Of a stretch of DNA of 40,926 bases, positions 7,513-18,202 are shown in pieces. The stretch lies in contig MGMJ01000121.1 of assembly GCA_001794945.1 (NCBI GenBank), forward strand, positions 2,077-43,002. Reading direction: 5' to 3'. Every line of letters begins with the position of its first letter. Position 1 is the stretch's first letter. This DNA is from Chloroflexi bacterium GWC2_73_18 (GTDB lineage: Bacteria > Chloroflexota > Limnocylindria > Limnocylindrales > CSP1-4). The notes below the pieces were generated by a model. That model saw nothing but the letters and a program-made list of their open reading frames with translations. It was not told the DNA's origin and ran no database searches. Position numbers and translations under genes: made by a program.

Positions 7513-8763
7513 CTACTCGAGGCTCTTCGTCAGCGTGGCCAGGAACTCGGCGTTGCTGGCCGTCTTGGCGAGGCGGTTGAGCAGCAGCTCGATCCCCTCG
7601 TTGGTGCCGACCGCCGAGAGCATCCGGCGCATCGTCCAGACCATCCGCAGGATCGGCTCCTCGAGGAGGAGCTCCTCGCGCCGCGTCCCCGAGCGCTGCA
7701 CGTCGATGGCCGGGAAGATGCGCTTCTCGGAGAGCTTGCGGTCGAGGATCAGCTCGCTGTTGCCGGTCCCCTTGAACTCCTCGTAGATGACGTCGTCCAT
7801 GCGCGACCCGGTGTCGATCAGGCAGGTCGCGATGATCGTCAGCGAGCCGCCCTCCTCGATGTTGCGCGCGGCGCCGAAGAAGCGCTTGGGCGGGTAGAGC
7901 GCGATCGGGTCGATGCCGCCCGACAGGGTCCGGCCCGAAGGCGGCAGCGCCAGGTTGTAGGCACGCGCCAGGCGCGTGATCGAGTCGAGCAGGATGACGA
8001 CGTCGCGCCCGGTCTCGACCTGGCGCTTGGCGATCTCGAGCGCCATCTCGGCCGCGTGCGTGTGGTTCTCCGTGGGCTCGTCGAAGGTCGAGCTGATCAC
8101 CTCGCCCTTGACGCTGCGGCGCATGTCGGTCACTTCCTCCGGTCGTTCGCCGATGAGGGCGACCATGAGGAGGATCTCGGGGTAGTTCGTGGTGACGCCG
8201 TTGGCGATGTCCTTGAGGACGAACGTCTTGCCGGCCTTCGGCGGCGAGACGATCAGGGCGCGCTGCCCCTTGCCCAGCGGATTGACCAGGTTGATCAGGC
8301 GCTGGGTCAGGTTCTTGGGGGTCGTCTCGATGTTGATCAGCTGGTTCGGGAAGATCGGCGTGAGGGCGTCGAAGTGCGGCCGACGGCGGGCGGTCTCGGG
8401 ATCGACACCGTTGACCGAGTCGACGCGCAGCAGGCCCCAGTACTTCTCGGCGTCCTTGGGCGAGCGGGTGGCCCCGGCGACGCGGTCGCCCGCTCGGAGG
8501 CCGAAGCGGCGGATCTGGCTCGACGAGACGTAGACGTCGTCCGGGCTCGGCAGCAGGCCGTGCCGGCGCAGGAACCCGAAGCCCTCCTCCACCACGTCGA
8601 GGAGGCCGACCGCGTACGACTGGCCGGTCCGCTCCGACTGACGCTGCATGATCCGCTCGACGAGCTCGTCGCGGCGCATGCCGCTCGCATCGCCGACCTC
8701 GAGCTGCCCGCCGATCTCGACGAGCTCCCGCAGGTCCTTGTCCTTGAGTTCGCTGACGTTCAT
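7513..8763 (-). CDS. rho: Transcription termination factor Rho
   Basis: This 416-residue protein has every Rho landmark. The N-terminal SAP-like helices start MNVSELKDKDLRELVEIGGQ. The RNA-binding cold-shock-like domain contains EEGFGFLRRHGLLPSPDDVY. The ATPase has P-loop SPPKAGKTFVLKDIANG, Walker B region VVILLDSITRLARAYN, the Q-loop/R-loop stretch LSGGIDPIALYPPKRFFGAA, and the C-terminal DVQRSGTRREELL. Rho is the hexameric RNA helicase that terminates untranslated transcripts. The frame runs open upstream to 8964, but that extension is low-complexity and lies downstream of a good promoter, so the ATG at 8763 is preferred. There is no bicyclomycin-resistance change that I can judge. Monocistronic, with a 5' leader of about 215 nt. 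Confidence 0.96.
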   Translation of the reverse strand: MNVSELKDKDLRELVEIGGQLEVGDASGMRRDELVERIMQRQSERTGQSYAVGLLDVVEEGFGFLRRHGLLPSPDDVYVSSSQIRRFGLRAGDRVAGATRSPKDAEKYWGLLRVDSVNGVDPETARRRPHFDALTPIFPNQLINIETTPKNLTQRLINLVNPLGKGQRALIVSPPKAGKTFVLKDIANGVTTNYPEILLMVALIGERPEEVTDMRRSVKGEVISSTFDEPTENHTHAAEMALEIAKRQVETGRDVVILLDSITRLARAYNLALPPSGRTLSGGIDPIALYPPKRFFGAARNIEEGGSLTIIATCLIDTGSRMDDVIYEEFKGTGNSELILDRKLSEKRIFPAIDVQRSGTRREELLLEEPILRMVWTMRRMLSAVGTNEGIELLLNRLAKTASNAEFLATLTKSLE

Positions 8764-8979
8764 CGGCTCGGCACGTCCTGACGTGGGGGGCCGGATCCGG
8801 GGGGACCCGGTGGCTGTGGGCTGGCGCGATGGCTGGACGCCGCAGGCGTCGCCGGCGGCGATGGAAAGCGCCCTGGCCGCTACTCGCGATGCGGCGCTCT
8901 GGCCCGGGGTGGCCCCGCCGGTCGCGGGCGGGTCGGACGGCAAGCCGCCGACCGGTGCGTGCACGGGGGGATGGGATCC
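8764..8979 (-). promoter_or_regulatory. Long 5' leader of rho
   Basis: Between the inferred transcription start (about 8979) and the rho ATG lie about 215 nt with no recognisable gene. The - strand contains GC-rich hairpins and a short open frame starting at a GTG close to the start site. Rho messages in other bacteria carry leaders in which Rho terminates its own transcript; a similar role here is an inference from position only. Confidence 0.35.
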
Positions 8980-8985
8980 ACCGCG

Positions 8986-9014
8986 ATGATAGCCGGGCGG
9001 TTGGGCGCGGTCAA
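8986..9014 (-). promoter_or_regulatory. Sigma70-type promoter of rho
   Basis: On the - strand, TTGACC (9014-9009), a 17-bp spacer and TATCAT (8991-8986) make the best consensus promoter in the housekeeping half of the window. It sits about 85 bp downstream (in the direction of transcription) of repeat copy 1. Confidence 0.7.
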
Positions 9015-9100
9015 CCCGTCGAACGGGGAGGCAGGATCACCAGAGCGTCCGCGCCGGATGGCGCCGCAGCGTCGGCCGCAGCCGGCCGGGCCGCCCGTTA

Positions 9101-9209
9101 TCACCACCAGTGGCAGGAACCGCGCCCTCCGCGCTCGGGAGGTGGCGCCAAGCCGCGGTTCGGCCGCCGGCCCACGCGTGCCGGGGGAGGATCTGACCAC
9201 TCCCAGTGG
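9101..9209. repeat. Dispersed multi-hairpin repeat, copy 1
   Basis: This 109-bp unit recurs at 12092-12199 with about 85% identity by hand alignment, one single-base indel and a perfectly shared stretch of about 30 bp (copy 1 near 9157-9187). Each end carries a 13-bp motif of the form CCAC-NNNNN-GTGG. In copy 1 the right end is CCACTCCCAGTGG at 9197-9209. Internal inverted repeats include CCTCC/GGAGG around GCGCTCG and CCGGC/GCCGG around CCACGCGT. It lies between the 3' end of fsa and the rho promoter. It encodes no credible protein. Confidence 0.75.
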
Positions 9210-9250
9210 TTGGCGGCCCCGTCGCCGGACGTGTAGGCGATCACGGCGCG

Positions 9251-9295
9251 GGCGCCACCGCCCGGGTACGGGGCGCCGCCACCGCCCGGGTGCGG
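9251..9295. repeat. Short GC-rich tandem repeat downstream of fsa
   Basis: Two adjacent units (9251-9271 and 9272-9295) share GGCGCC, CACCGCCCGGGT and CGG; the second has a 3-nt insertion. It lies 13 bp beyond the fsa stop codon and could fold into hairpins, but lacks a T-run. Slippage is the simplest origin. Confidence 0.5.
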
Positions 9296-9307
9296 GGCGC
9301 GGACGCC

Positions 9308-11702
<2,395 letters not shown>

Positions 11703-11834
11703 ACGCGGGAGTCGGCGGCGGGCGTAGTGGAGCTCGTGGCGCTCGACGTCGGTCCCGCGACCGCGCAGGCGGATCGGGGCCCGCCGGAACGGACGGGCGG
11801 GGGCGCCCCTCTCCGTCACGCTTACGTCGGTCGC

Positions 11835-11985
11835 TCGTTCGACGGAACGGATGGCCGGTCGCGGGCGCCGCTGGGCGTCGCCCTCGCGCGTCCGCGAGCG
11901 TGCTCCGTGCTGGCCCGGTACTCCTCGCGGCGTCGCGGCCCGCGGCGGCAGGGCGGAGTGGCGGTCGTCCTGTTCCGTCGAACGA
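11835..11985 (-). ncRNA. Candidate structured RNA of about 150 nt with a closing terminal stem
   Basis: On the - strand, TACGAT (11997-11992) is followed after 7 nt by a 13-14 nt arm (11985-11972) that is perfectly complementary to 11848-11835. An RNA starting at about 11984 would thus be closed end to end. Inside, several hairpins can be drawn, for example CTCGCG-GACG-CGCGAG and GGGC-GAC-GCCC. No protein frame looks real. I could not match it to 6S, SRP, tmRNA or RNase P RNA. There is no T-run after the 3' arm. The call rests on promoter position plus pairing. Confidence 0.4.
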
Positions 11986-11991
11986 CGGTGA

Positions 11992-11997
11992 ATCGTA
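11992..11997 (-). promoter_or_regulatory. -10-like element of the candidate RNA
   Basis: TACGAT on the - strand, preceded by a G-run, is identical to the hexamer before the holA leader ORF and has the same 7-nt distance to its proposed start point. No convincing -35 is seen at 16-18 bp. Confidence 0.4.
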
Positions 11998-12091
11998 CCC
12001 CCGACGGCGCGGCAATCGAGGGTCGCCGACCGACCGCTCGGCCGCCACGGCACGGCGGAATGCGACCGGCCGCAGTCGGGGCGTGGCCGTA

Positions 12092-12199
12092 CCACCACCA
12101 GTGGCCACAGCGGCACCTCCCGCGCTCGGGAAGTGGCGCCAACCCGGGTTCGGCCGCCGGCCCACGCGTGCCGGGGGGCGATTCGACCACTACCAGTGG
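12092..12199. repeat. Dispersed multi-hairpin repeat, copy 2
   Basis: This is the second copy of the 9101-9209 unit, in the same orientation. The ends are CCACCACCAGTGG (12092-12104) and CCACTACCAGTGG (12187-12199). An internal AACCCGGGTT palindrome corresponds to AGCCGCGGTT in copy 1, so the bases differ while the two-fold symmetry is largely kept. The unit lies between the 3' end of the epimerase-like gene and the candidate RNA/pyrG promoters, matching the operon-boundary position of copy 1. Confidence 0.75.
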
Positions 12200-12239
12200 C
12201 AGACGGCCATGGCGCCGCGACCCGATCGCCACCCCGGCA

Positions 12240-13274
12240 TCACGGCGGGGCAGCCCTTCGGGGACGACGCCGGCGAACCCGGAAGCCGGCGCCGTCGGGC
12301 TCGATCGAGGCGACGCCCTCGAGCCCCTCGAGCAGGACGATGGCGACGTCGGCCTCGAGCGCCGCCCCCGGCGCGAGGACCCGCGCGCGCCCCGCCGCAG
12401 CGGCCTCCTCGAGCTGCATCGGGTGACCCGTCCACGGTTCCAGCGCGACATGGTGGTGGCCACGCCAGCCGCCGTAGACCTGCCAGAGCCAGGCGTGCGG
12501 GAAGACCTCGCGCGGGAAGACGAGCGCCACCCCGCGACGAGCCGCGGTGTCGGTGAGGGCCAGCCAGCCCTCGCCGAGGTCGGTCGCCCAGTGTCCGCCG
12601 AACACCGCGTCCGTCCGTGGCCGCACCCGTCGTGCGTCCCGCCGACCACCGGGCGCGGTCGGGTCCGGCCGGTGCGGCCAGGGATAGGTCTCCCCGACGA
12701 CACCCATCGAGGGGTCGGAGGAGACGCCGACGACCATCGTCGAGGCCGGGAGGTCGATCCGGTGTCGCGGGGTGACCGCGAAGGCGGGGTGGATCCCCCA
12801 GAGGAACGGCAGCGGTCGAACGTCCAGGTTCACGATCCGATACCGGCCGCGCAGGACGGGCTCGTCGCCCCGCAGGGAGAGCCGGCGCTCGAACCGCGCC
12901 GGCGCCATCGTCCCGAACGCGCTCGCCGAGATGATCGCCTCGTCGCGGTCGACCGTCGCCTCGGCCGTCCAGGGCACCGACCAGAGCTCACCCATGTAGG
13001 GGAGGAGCTCGCCGTGGAGGAGAGCCCGGTCGCCGCTCGGGAAGATCTCGTCCCAGCCGCCGCACCACCAGTCGTCGAAGTTGGCGCCGTATGGTGCGCG
13101 CCTGGGCGCGGTCCGCTCGTTGTGCCAGAGCAGGTCGCGATCGGCCGCCCGGTCGACGAGCTCGAGGACCTTCCCTCCGAGCTCGGGCAGTACCGTCACG
13201 CGGAGGGCCGCGTTCTCCAGCGTGAGCGCCTCGAACCCGCCAGGGCTCGTGCCGCTGCGGATGCGGGCCGTCAC
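12240..13274 (-). CDS. Aldose 1-epimerase-like (galactose mutarotase superfamily) protein
   Basis: This 344-residue protein starts at GTG with GGAGG about 10 nt upstream. It is predicted to be a beta-sandwich: LTLENAALRVTVLPELGGKV near the N-terminus is the typical opening of mutarotase-fold proteins. RPLPFLWGIHPAFAV (about residues 153-167) places the conserved His seen in aldose epimerases. The segment WRGHHHVALEPWTGHPMQL supplies the glutamate-bearing region (LEPW). Such enzymes interconvert sugar anomers ahead of an isomerase or kinase. It is the last gene of the binding-protein/permease operon, 32 bp after the aminotransferase stop. The Arg-rich C-terminal tail (about 15 residues) is not part of the fold. 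The substrate is unknown. Confidence 0.7.
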   Translation of the reverse strand: MTARIRSGTSPGGFEALTLENAALRVTVLPELGGKVLELVDRAADRDLLWHNERTAPRRAPYGANFDDWWCGGWDEIFPSGDRALLHGELLPYMGELWSVPWTAEATVDRDEAIISASAFGTMAPARFERRLSLRGDEPVLRGRYRIVNLDVRPLPFLWGIHPAFAVTPRHRIDLPASTMVVGVSSDPSMGVVGETYPWPHRPDPTAPGGRRDARRVRPRTDAVFGGHWATDLGEGWLALTDTAARRGVALVFPREVFPHAWLWQVYGGWRGHHHVALEPWTGHPMQLEEAAAAGRARVLAPGAALEADVAIVLLEGLEGVASIEPDGAGFRVRRRRPRRAAPP

Positions 13275-13306
13275 GTCACCAGCACCTCCGACGAGACCCG
13301 GGCCGC

Positions 13307-14680
13307 TCAGCTGCCCGCGGACCCACCGACGATCCCCGCCGCGGTGGACAGGTCACCCAGGACGTCGCCGAGCGCCGGCGACAGGATCTCCAGGAGTTCG
13401 TCGACCTCGCGCTCCTCGATCGTGAGGGGAGGCGCCAGGACGATCATCCAGTCGCTCGCCCGAAGGAGCAGGCCTCGTCGTCGCGCCGCGTCGCGGATCC
13501 GCGTGCCGACCGCCAGCCCGGCGGGGAAACGGGCCCGCGTGGCGCGGTCCTGGACGAACTCCACGCCGACGAGGAGGCCGCGCCCGCGGACGTCGCCGAT
13601 CGCCTTGTGCGTCTCCTGAAGCCGGCGCAACCCGGCCAGTAGCCGCTCGCCCTGGCGGCGGGCATTCTCGACCAGGCCGTCGCGGACGATCTGATCGATG
13701 GCGGCGAGGCCGATGGCGCAGGCGACCGGGTTGGCACCGTAGGTGTGCCCGCTGTGGAACTGGACGAGGTCGCGGGGTTCTCCCCAGAAGGCCGCGGCGA
13801 TCTCCTTCGTCAGCACGACGGCCGACAGCGCCGCATACCCGCCGCTCATCCCCTTGCCCAGGCAAAGGATGTCCGGCCACGTTCCGAACAGCTCGGAGGC
13901 GAAGATCGCCCCGACGCGCCCGAACGCCGTGATGATCTCGTCGAAGATGAGCAGGATGCCGTATCGGTCGCACAGCTCGCGCAGGCCGGCCAGGTAGCGC
14001 TCCGGGGGCACCACCACACCGGCGGAGGTGAGGATCGGCTCGGTGATCAGGGCGGCGATCGTCGGAGGGCCCTCGAGCTCGATCGTCTCCTCGGCGAGCC
14101 GCAGGTACGTGGCCGCGACCTGGTCGGGCGGAACGTCGAACGGCGGCCGGTACGGGTCCGGCGTGTGCAGATGGATGAACCCGCCGGCGAGCGGCTCGTA
14201 CGGCGCGCGCCAGACCGGCCAGCCGCTCGCCGCCACCGCGTGGCCCGTCCCGCCGTGGTACGAGCGATAGTGCGAGAGGATCTTGAACCTCGTCGCGTTG
14301 CCCGTTTGCTTGTGGTATTGCCGGGCGACCTTCATCGCGCTCTCGGTCGCCTCGCTGCCGCCGGAGAGCAGCTTCACGACCGAGTAGCGATCGGGGAGCA
14401 GGCCCAGCAGCCGGTCGATCAGCTCCAGTGCCCGATCGTTCGTCGCCAGCGTCGGGGCGGCCATGGCGAGGCGAGCGAGCTGCGCGGCGCCGGCCTCCGC
14501 GAGCGCCCGGTTGCCATGGCCGAGCGCCGCGCAGAACGTCCCCGAGAGCCCGTCGAGGTACCGGTGGCCCTCGACGTCGAAGACGTAGATGCCGCGACCC
14601 TCGGTGAGGACGAGCGGGTCCTCGGCGAAGGCCTTCATCTGCATGAAGTCGACCATCGTCCGTGCGACCTGGTCCCGCAT
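13307..14680 (-). CDS. Class III (omega) pyridoxal-phosphate aminotransferase A
   Basis: This 457-residue fold-type I aminotransferase has GGSEATESAMKVARQYH (about residues 107-123) for PLP phosphate binding. LLIFDEIITAFGRVG carries Asp247 for the pyridine nitrogen, and ILCLGKGMSGGYAALS carries the Schiff-base Lys276. The family moves amino groups from omega-amines or beta-amino acids to pyruvate or 2-oxoglutarate. I start at the ATG at 14680 because AGGGAGGA lies just before it; an upstream in-frame ATG at 14719 lacks a comparable site. It sits between an SDR and a mutarotase-like gene in a sugar-uptake operon, where an aminotransferase is unusual. A second, only distantly similar one lies in the other arm. 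Confidence 0.88.
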   Translation of the reverse strand: MRDQVARTMVDFMQMKAFAEDPLVLTEGRGIYVFDVEGHRYLDGLSGTFCAALGHGNRALAEAGAAQLARLAMAAPTLATNDRALELIDRLLGLLPDRYSVVKLLSGGSEATESAMKVARQYHKQTGNATRFKILSHYRSYHGGTGHAVAASGWPVWRAPYEPLAGGFIHLHTPDPYRPPFDVPPDQVAATYLRLAEETIELEGPPTIAALITEPILTSAGVVVPPERYLAGLRELCDRYGILLIFDEIITAFGRVGAIFASELFGTWPDILCLGKGMSGGYAALSAVVLTKEIAAAFWGEPRDLVQFHSGHTYGANPVACAIGLAAIDQIVRDGLVENARRQGERLLAGLRRLQETHKAIGDVRGRGLLVGVEFVQDRATRARFPAGLAVGTRIRDAARRRGLLLRASDWMIVLAPPLTIEEREVDELLEILSPALGDVLGDLSTAAGIVGGSAGS

Positions 14681-14728
14681 CTGGTCCTCCCTGCCTCGGG
14701 GCGTCCGCCGGGCGCCCATCTCAGCGGC

Positions 14729-15508
14729 TCACAGCTCGTAGATCCGCGCCGTGACCGCGCCGTCGACGATCATCTCGGTCCCGCTCACGAACGCCGCGTC
14801 GTCGGAGGCGAGGAAGACGGCGACCCGGGCGATCTCGTCGGCGGAGGCGATTCGCCGCAGCGGGTACTGGGCCTCAACCTTCGACCGGAAGGCGACCGGA
14901 TCGGGGTGCGCCTCGAAGAACGCGCGGTTGAGCTCGGTGTCGACGTCGCCCGGGCAGATGGCGTTCGCCCGGATGCCGTGCCGGCCGTAGGCCACGGCGA
15001 CGCTCTTCGTGTAGCCGATGATCGCCGCCTTCGTCGCTCCATAAACGGGAAGCAGGGGGTCGGCGGCGAACGCGTTGACCGACGACAGGTTGACGATCAC
15101 GCCCGACCGCCGTTCGACCATCGACGGCAGGACCTCCCGGCAGAAGAGGATGCAGCCGAGGAGGTTGACGCTCACGATCTGGTGGAAGTCCTCGACCCGG
15201 ACGTCGGCCGCGAGGTGCTCCTTCTGCACGGCCGCATTGTTGACCAGCACGTCGATACGCCCGTGCTCGTCGAGGACGCCACGCACGATCGCCCGGACCT
15301 CCTCCTCGTTCGACACGTCGCCGTGGGCGAACCGCATACGCCCACCGGCGGCCACGATCTCGGCGGCGGCCGCCCGTCCCTGCTCGTCGAGCACGTCCAC
15401 GCCGAGGACGCTGGCACCCTCCCGCGCGTACGCGGCCGCGATCGCCCGCCCGATCCCGCGCGCCGTGCCGGTGACGATCGCCACCCGTTCCTGGAGCCTT
15501 CCGTTCAC
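14729..15508 (-). CDS. Short-chain dehydrogenase/reductase
   Basis: This 259-residue classical SDR has the cofactor motif TGTARGIG at residues 13-20. An acidic residue after the second strand (LGVDVLDE) suggests a preference for NAD(H). NNAAV follows near residue 90. The catalytic set includes Asn115 (SVNLLG), Ser143, Tyr156 and Lys160 (in LLPVYGATKAA). The GTG start has GGAG 6 nt upstream. It probably oxidises a sugar or polyol hydroxyl, or reduces a keto sugar. It lies 61 bp after the DeoR-type regulator in the same direction. Close relatives include glucose, ribitol and sulfoquinovose dehydrogenases, which cannot be told apart here. Confidence 0.87.
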   Translation of the reverse strand: MNGRLQERVAIVTGTARGIGRAIAAAYAREGASVLGVDVLDEQGRAAAAEIVAAGGRMRFAHGDVSNEEEVRAIVRGVLDEHGRIDVLVNNAAVQKEHLAADVRVEDFHQIVSVNLLGCILFCREVLPSMVERRSGVIVNLSSVNAFAADPLLPVYGATKAAIIGYTKSVAVAYGRHGIRANAICPGDVDTELNRAFFEAHPDPVAFRSKVEAQYPLRRIASADEIARVAVFLASDDAAFVSGTEMIVDGAVTARIYEL

Positions 15509-15569
15509 GTCTCCACTCCCGTCCTGCGCGTCGCTGGTGCCCGGCCCGCCGCGGACGTGGGCGCCAGCC

Positions 15570-16394
15570 CTATGTCAGGACCACCTCGATCCCCGCCTCC
15601 CGGGCGAGCGCCACCTGCGCCGGGTCGGCGCCGTCGTCGGTCACGAGGACGTGGATCGCCCTGAGCGGCACGATCGGGGTGAAGCCCCGCCGCCCGATCT
15701 TCGTCGAGTCGGCGACCGCGACGACCCGTCGGGCCCGCGACGCCATCGTGGCGCCCACCTCGGCGACGAGGACGTGGGGCGTGGTGAGGCCGGTCTCGGC
15801 CGTGAGGCCGTCGCATCCGATGAAGACGATGTCCGCGGACAGCTCCCGCAGTTGCGCGACCGTCTGGGGCCCGACGAGCGCCTGGTGGTCCGGCAGGTAG
15901 AGACCGCCGAGGCAGATGACGTGGGGGCTGTCCCAGCCGGCGATCTGGTCGACGACCGGGAGCGAGTTGGTAACGACCCGGATCGCGCTGCCCCGGCGGA
16001 GCGGACCGGCGATGTGCGTGGCCACCTGGGCCACGGTGGTGCCGGAGTCCAAGATGACGACGTCCCCGGGACGGATGAGCGTCGCGGCGGCTGCCCCGAT
16101 CCGCGACTTCGCCTCCCGCTGCTCCCGCGCCCTCGCCAGGTACCCGGTGTCCCGCCAGCCGCGCGACGCGGCGACGGCGCCGCCATGGACCCGGCGCAGC
16201 CGGCCGGCGTCCTCCAGGACGGTCAGGTCGCGCCGGATCGACACGTCCGTCACGCCGAACCGCTCGGCCAGCTCGGTCACGGAGATCCGCGGCATGTCGT
16301 CGAGCATGGCGGCGATGAACTCGCGGCGCGCGTCCGCCCGGACCGGCGCGGCCTCGACCGAGGCTTCGTGAGGCGGTCGGTCGGGGGTCGTCAT
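15570..16394 (-). CDS. DeoR-family transcriptional regulator
   Basis: This 274-residue protein has an N-terminal DeoR helix-turn-helix: ISVTELAERFGVTDVSIRRD near residues 37-56, followed by LEDAGRLRRVHGGAV. The C-terminal DeoRC sugar-phosphate-sensing domain has VVILDSGTTVAQVA, VVTNSLPVVDQIA and FIGCDGLTAETGLTTP. DeoR regulators usually repress sugar operons and release DNA on binding a phosphorylated pathway intermediate. The ATG overlaps the stop of the upstream permease (ATGA, 16391-16394). Given its position it very likely controls the divergent promoters at 19.7-19.9 kb, where repeated candidate operators are seen. Confidence 0.9.
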   Translation of the reverse strand: MTTPDRPPHEASVEAAPVRADARREFIAAMLDDMPRISVTELAERFGVTDVSIRRDLTVLEDAGRLRRVHGGAVAASRGWRDTGYLARAREQREAKSRIGAAAATLIRPGDVVILDSGTTVAQVATHIAGPLRRGSAIRVVTNSLPVVDQIAGWDSPHVICLGGLYLPDHQALVGPQTVAQLRELSADIVFIGCDGLTAETGLTTPHVLVAEVGATMASRARRVVAVADSTKIGRRGFTPIVPLRAIHVLVTDDGADPAQVALAREAGIEVVLT

Positions 16395-17197
16395 CGGCTC
16401 ATCCCCATGGTGAGGCCGGCGATCAGGTAGCGCTGGAAGATGAGGTAGACGACCACCGCCGGCAGCGCGCTGACGAGCGATCCGGCCATCAGCACCGGCA
16501 CGTCGATGATCCGGGAGCTCTGGAGCGTGGCGAGACCGACCGTGATCGTCCGCACGGCGGGCGTCTGGAGGAAGAGCAGCCCGATCAGCAGATCGTCCCA
16601 GACCTGGATGAACTGAAGCACCGCGACCGTGACGAGCGCCGGCGTCGCCAGCGGGAGCATGACGCGGCGGAAGATCTGGGCATACGAAGCGCCATCGATG
16701 AGCGAGGCCTCGATCAGCTCGGTCGGGATGCCCCGGAAGTAGGTCGTCATGAGGTACGTGGCGAAGGGCGTCCCGAGCGCCGCATAGACGAGGACGGCGC
16801 CGGGATACTGGTTGACCAGCCCGAGCTGGCTGATGTTCACGAACTCCGGGATGATCACCGACTGGAGCGGGATCATCATGCCGGCGATGATGGCGAGCAG
16901 GACCATCGATCGACCCGGGAACCGCAGCTTGGCGAACGCGTATCCCCCGGTCGCGCTCGCCGCCAGGATGATCAGCACCGCGGCGACGGTGACGACGGTG
17001 GAGTTGACGAGCTGCTGGACGACGGGGATCGCGTCGAAGAGCCCCGCCCAGCTGTCGAGGGAGTACCCGACCCCGGTCTGGAACTGCTGCTTCGACCGGA
17101 AGGACGTCTGGATCATGAACCAGAACGGGTAGAGCATGACCACCGCGACCAGGAAGAGGATCGCGAAGACCGCGGCCCGCGCGGCCCGGCGCAGCAT
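16391..17197 (-). CDS. ABC sugar transporter permease, MalG-like
   Basis: This 268-residue integral membrane protein has about six hydrophobic segments, the first at residues 7-28 (FAILFLVAVVMLYPFWFMIQ). The EAA loop that contacts the ATPase reads EASLIDGASYAQIFRRVMLP at about residues 163-182. It is the second permease of a carbohydrate-uptake-type 1 importer. The ATG at 17197 has GGAGGA 8 nt upstream, and the gene begins 5 bp after the stop of the other permease. The frame is open far upstream, but that part overlaps the first permease and is not coding. No ATP-binding subunit is encoded in either arm of the locus, so a shared ATPase elsewhere is expected. Confidence 0.92.
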   Translation of the reverse strand: MLRRAARAAVFAILFLVAVVMLYPFWFMIQTSFRSKQQFQTGVGYSLDSWAGLFDAIPVVQQLVNSTVVTVAAVLIILAASATGGYAFAKLRFPGRSMVLLAIIAGMMIPLQSVIIPEFVNISQLGLVNQYPGAVLVYAALGTPFATYLMTTYFRGIPTELIEASLIDGASYAQIFRRVMLPLATPALVTVAVLQFIQVWDDLLIGLLFLQTPAVRTITVGLATLQSSRIIDVPVLMAGSLVSALPAVVVYLIFQRYLIAGLTMGMSR

Positions 17198-17202
17198 CAC
17201 CG

Positions 17203-18135
17203 TCAGTCCTCCTGGCTCCGCAGCAGCCGCCGCTGGACGAGGCCGATCAGGAACACGATGGCGAAGAGGAAAGTGCCGATCGCCGCCGCGTAACCGAAGA
17301 CGCCCTGCGCGAACGCCTTCTGGTAGACGAAGAACTCCAGGGTCGTCGTCCCGTAGCCCGGGCCGCCGGTGGTCATGATGAAGATCAGGCTGAAGAGGGC
17401 GGTGAAGCCGGTGATGACGGTCAGCACGAAGGCGAACTGGATGAAGCGCATGAGGAGCGGGATGGTGACGTAGCGGAAGACGGCCCACGGCCCGGCGCCG
17501 TCGACGCGCGCCGCTTCGTAGACGTCGCGGTCGAGGGTCGCCATCCCCGTGATGAAGATGATCGTGTTCGTGCCGAAGACCGACCAGATGAAGGTCAGGC
17601 TCACGGCGAGCATCGCGCCGAGCTCGGTGGTGAGCAGATCGGTCGTGAGAGGGATGCCGAGCATGCGGAGCAGATCGTTGAGGATCCCGCGCCGGGCGAA
17701 GACCCGGATGGCGACCATGCCGATGACGACCCACGAGATCGACGTCGGAAGGAAGTAGACCGACCGGAAGAACCGCCATCCCGCGACGTGCTGGTGAAGC
17801 AGGAAGGCCACGAGGAGCGGGATGAGGATCGCGAACGGGATCGCCGCAAGCAGCAGGACGTTGTTCGCCAGGACCCGCCAGAAGACGGGGTCGCTGGAGA
17901 GGCGGCGGAAGTTGTCGAGCCCCACCCAGGTGGCGGTGATCCCGTCCCACTGGGTGAAGCTGTAGTAGACGGTCTGAAGGATGGGGAGGAAGAGGAGGCT
18001 CCCGGTGAGGAGGATCACCGGGAGCGCGAAGAGGAACCCCGCGCGGCGCTCCGCCGCCTCGAGGGGCCCCGCCCGGCGCGCCTCGCCGGCGCCGCCGCGG
18101 GCGAGGGAGCGGCCGATCGACGCGACCCTCGTCAC
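17203..18135 (-). CDS. ABC sugar transporter permease, MalF/UgpA-like
   Basis: This 310-residue protein has a basic cytoplasmic N-terminus, then GFLFALPVILLTGSLLFLPI as the first membrane span and five further spans. The EAA motif is EAARVDGAGPWAVFRYVTIP. FTQWDGITATWVGLDNFRRL is the usual periplasm-facing loop of UgpA-type permeases. It pairs with the MalG-like protein directly downstream and with the lipoprotein upstream (67-bp gap). The GTG at 18135 has a weak purine-rich site (GAGAGA). Confidence 0.92.
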   Translation of the reverse strand: MTRVASIGRSLARGGAGEARRAGPLEAAERRAGFLFALPVILLTGSLLFLPILQTVYYSFTQWDGITATWVGLDNFRRLSSDPVFWRVLANNVLLLAAIPFAILIPLLVAFLLHQHVAGWRFFRSVYFLPTSISWVVIGMVAIRVFARRGILNDLLRMLGIPLTTDLLTTELGAMLAVSLTFIWSVFGTNTIIFITGMATLDRDVYEAARVDGAGPWAVFRYVTIPLLMRFIQFAFVLTVITGFTALFSLIFIMTTGGPGYGTTTLEFFVYQKAFAQGVFGYAAAIGTFLFAIVFLIGLVQRRLLRSQED

Positions 18136-18202
18136 GGGACGTCTCTCTGCCGTGGCGGGACCGGTGCCGTCGTGGGAACGGCCCCGGCCCCGCCCGCGGG
18201 TC

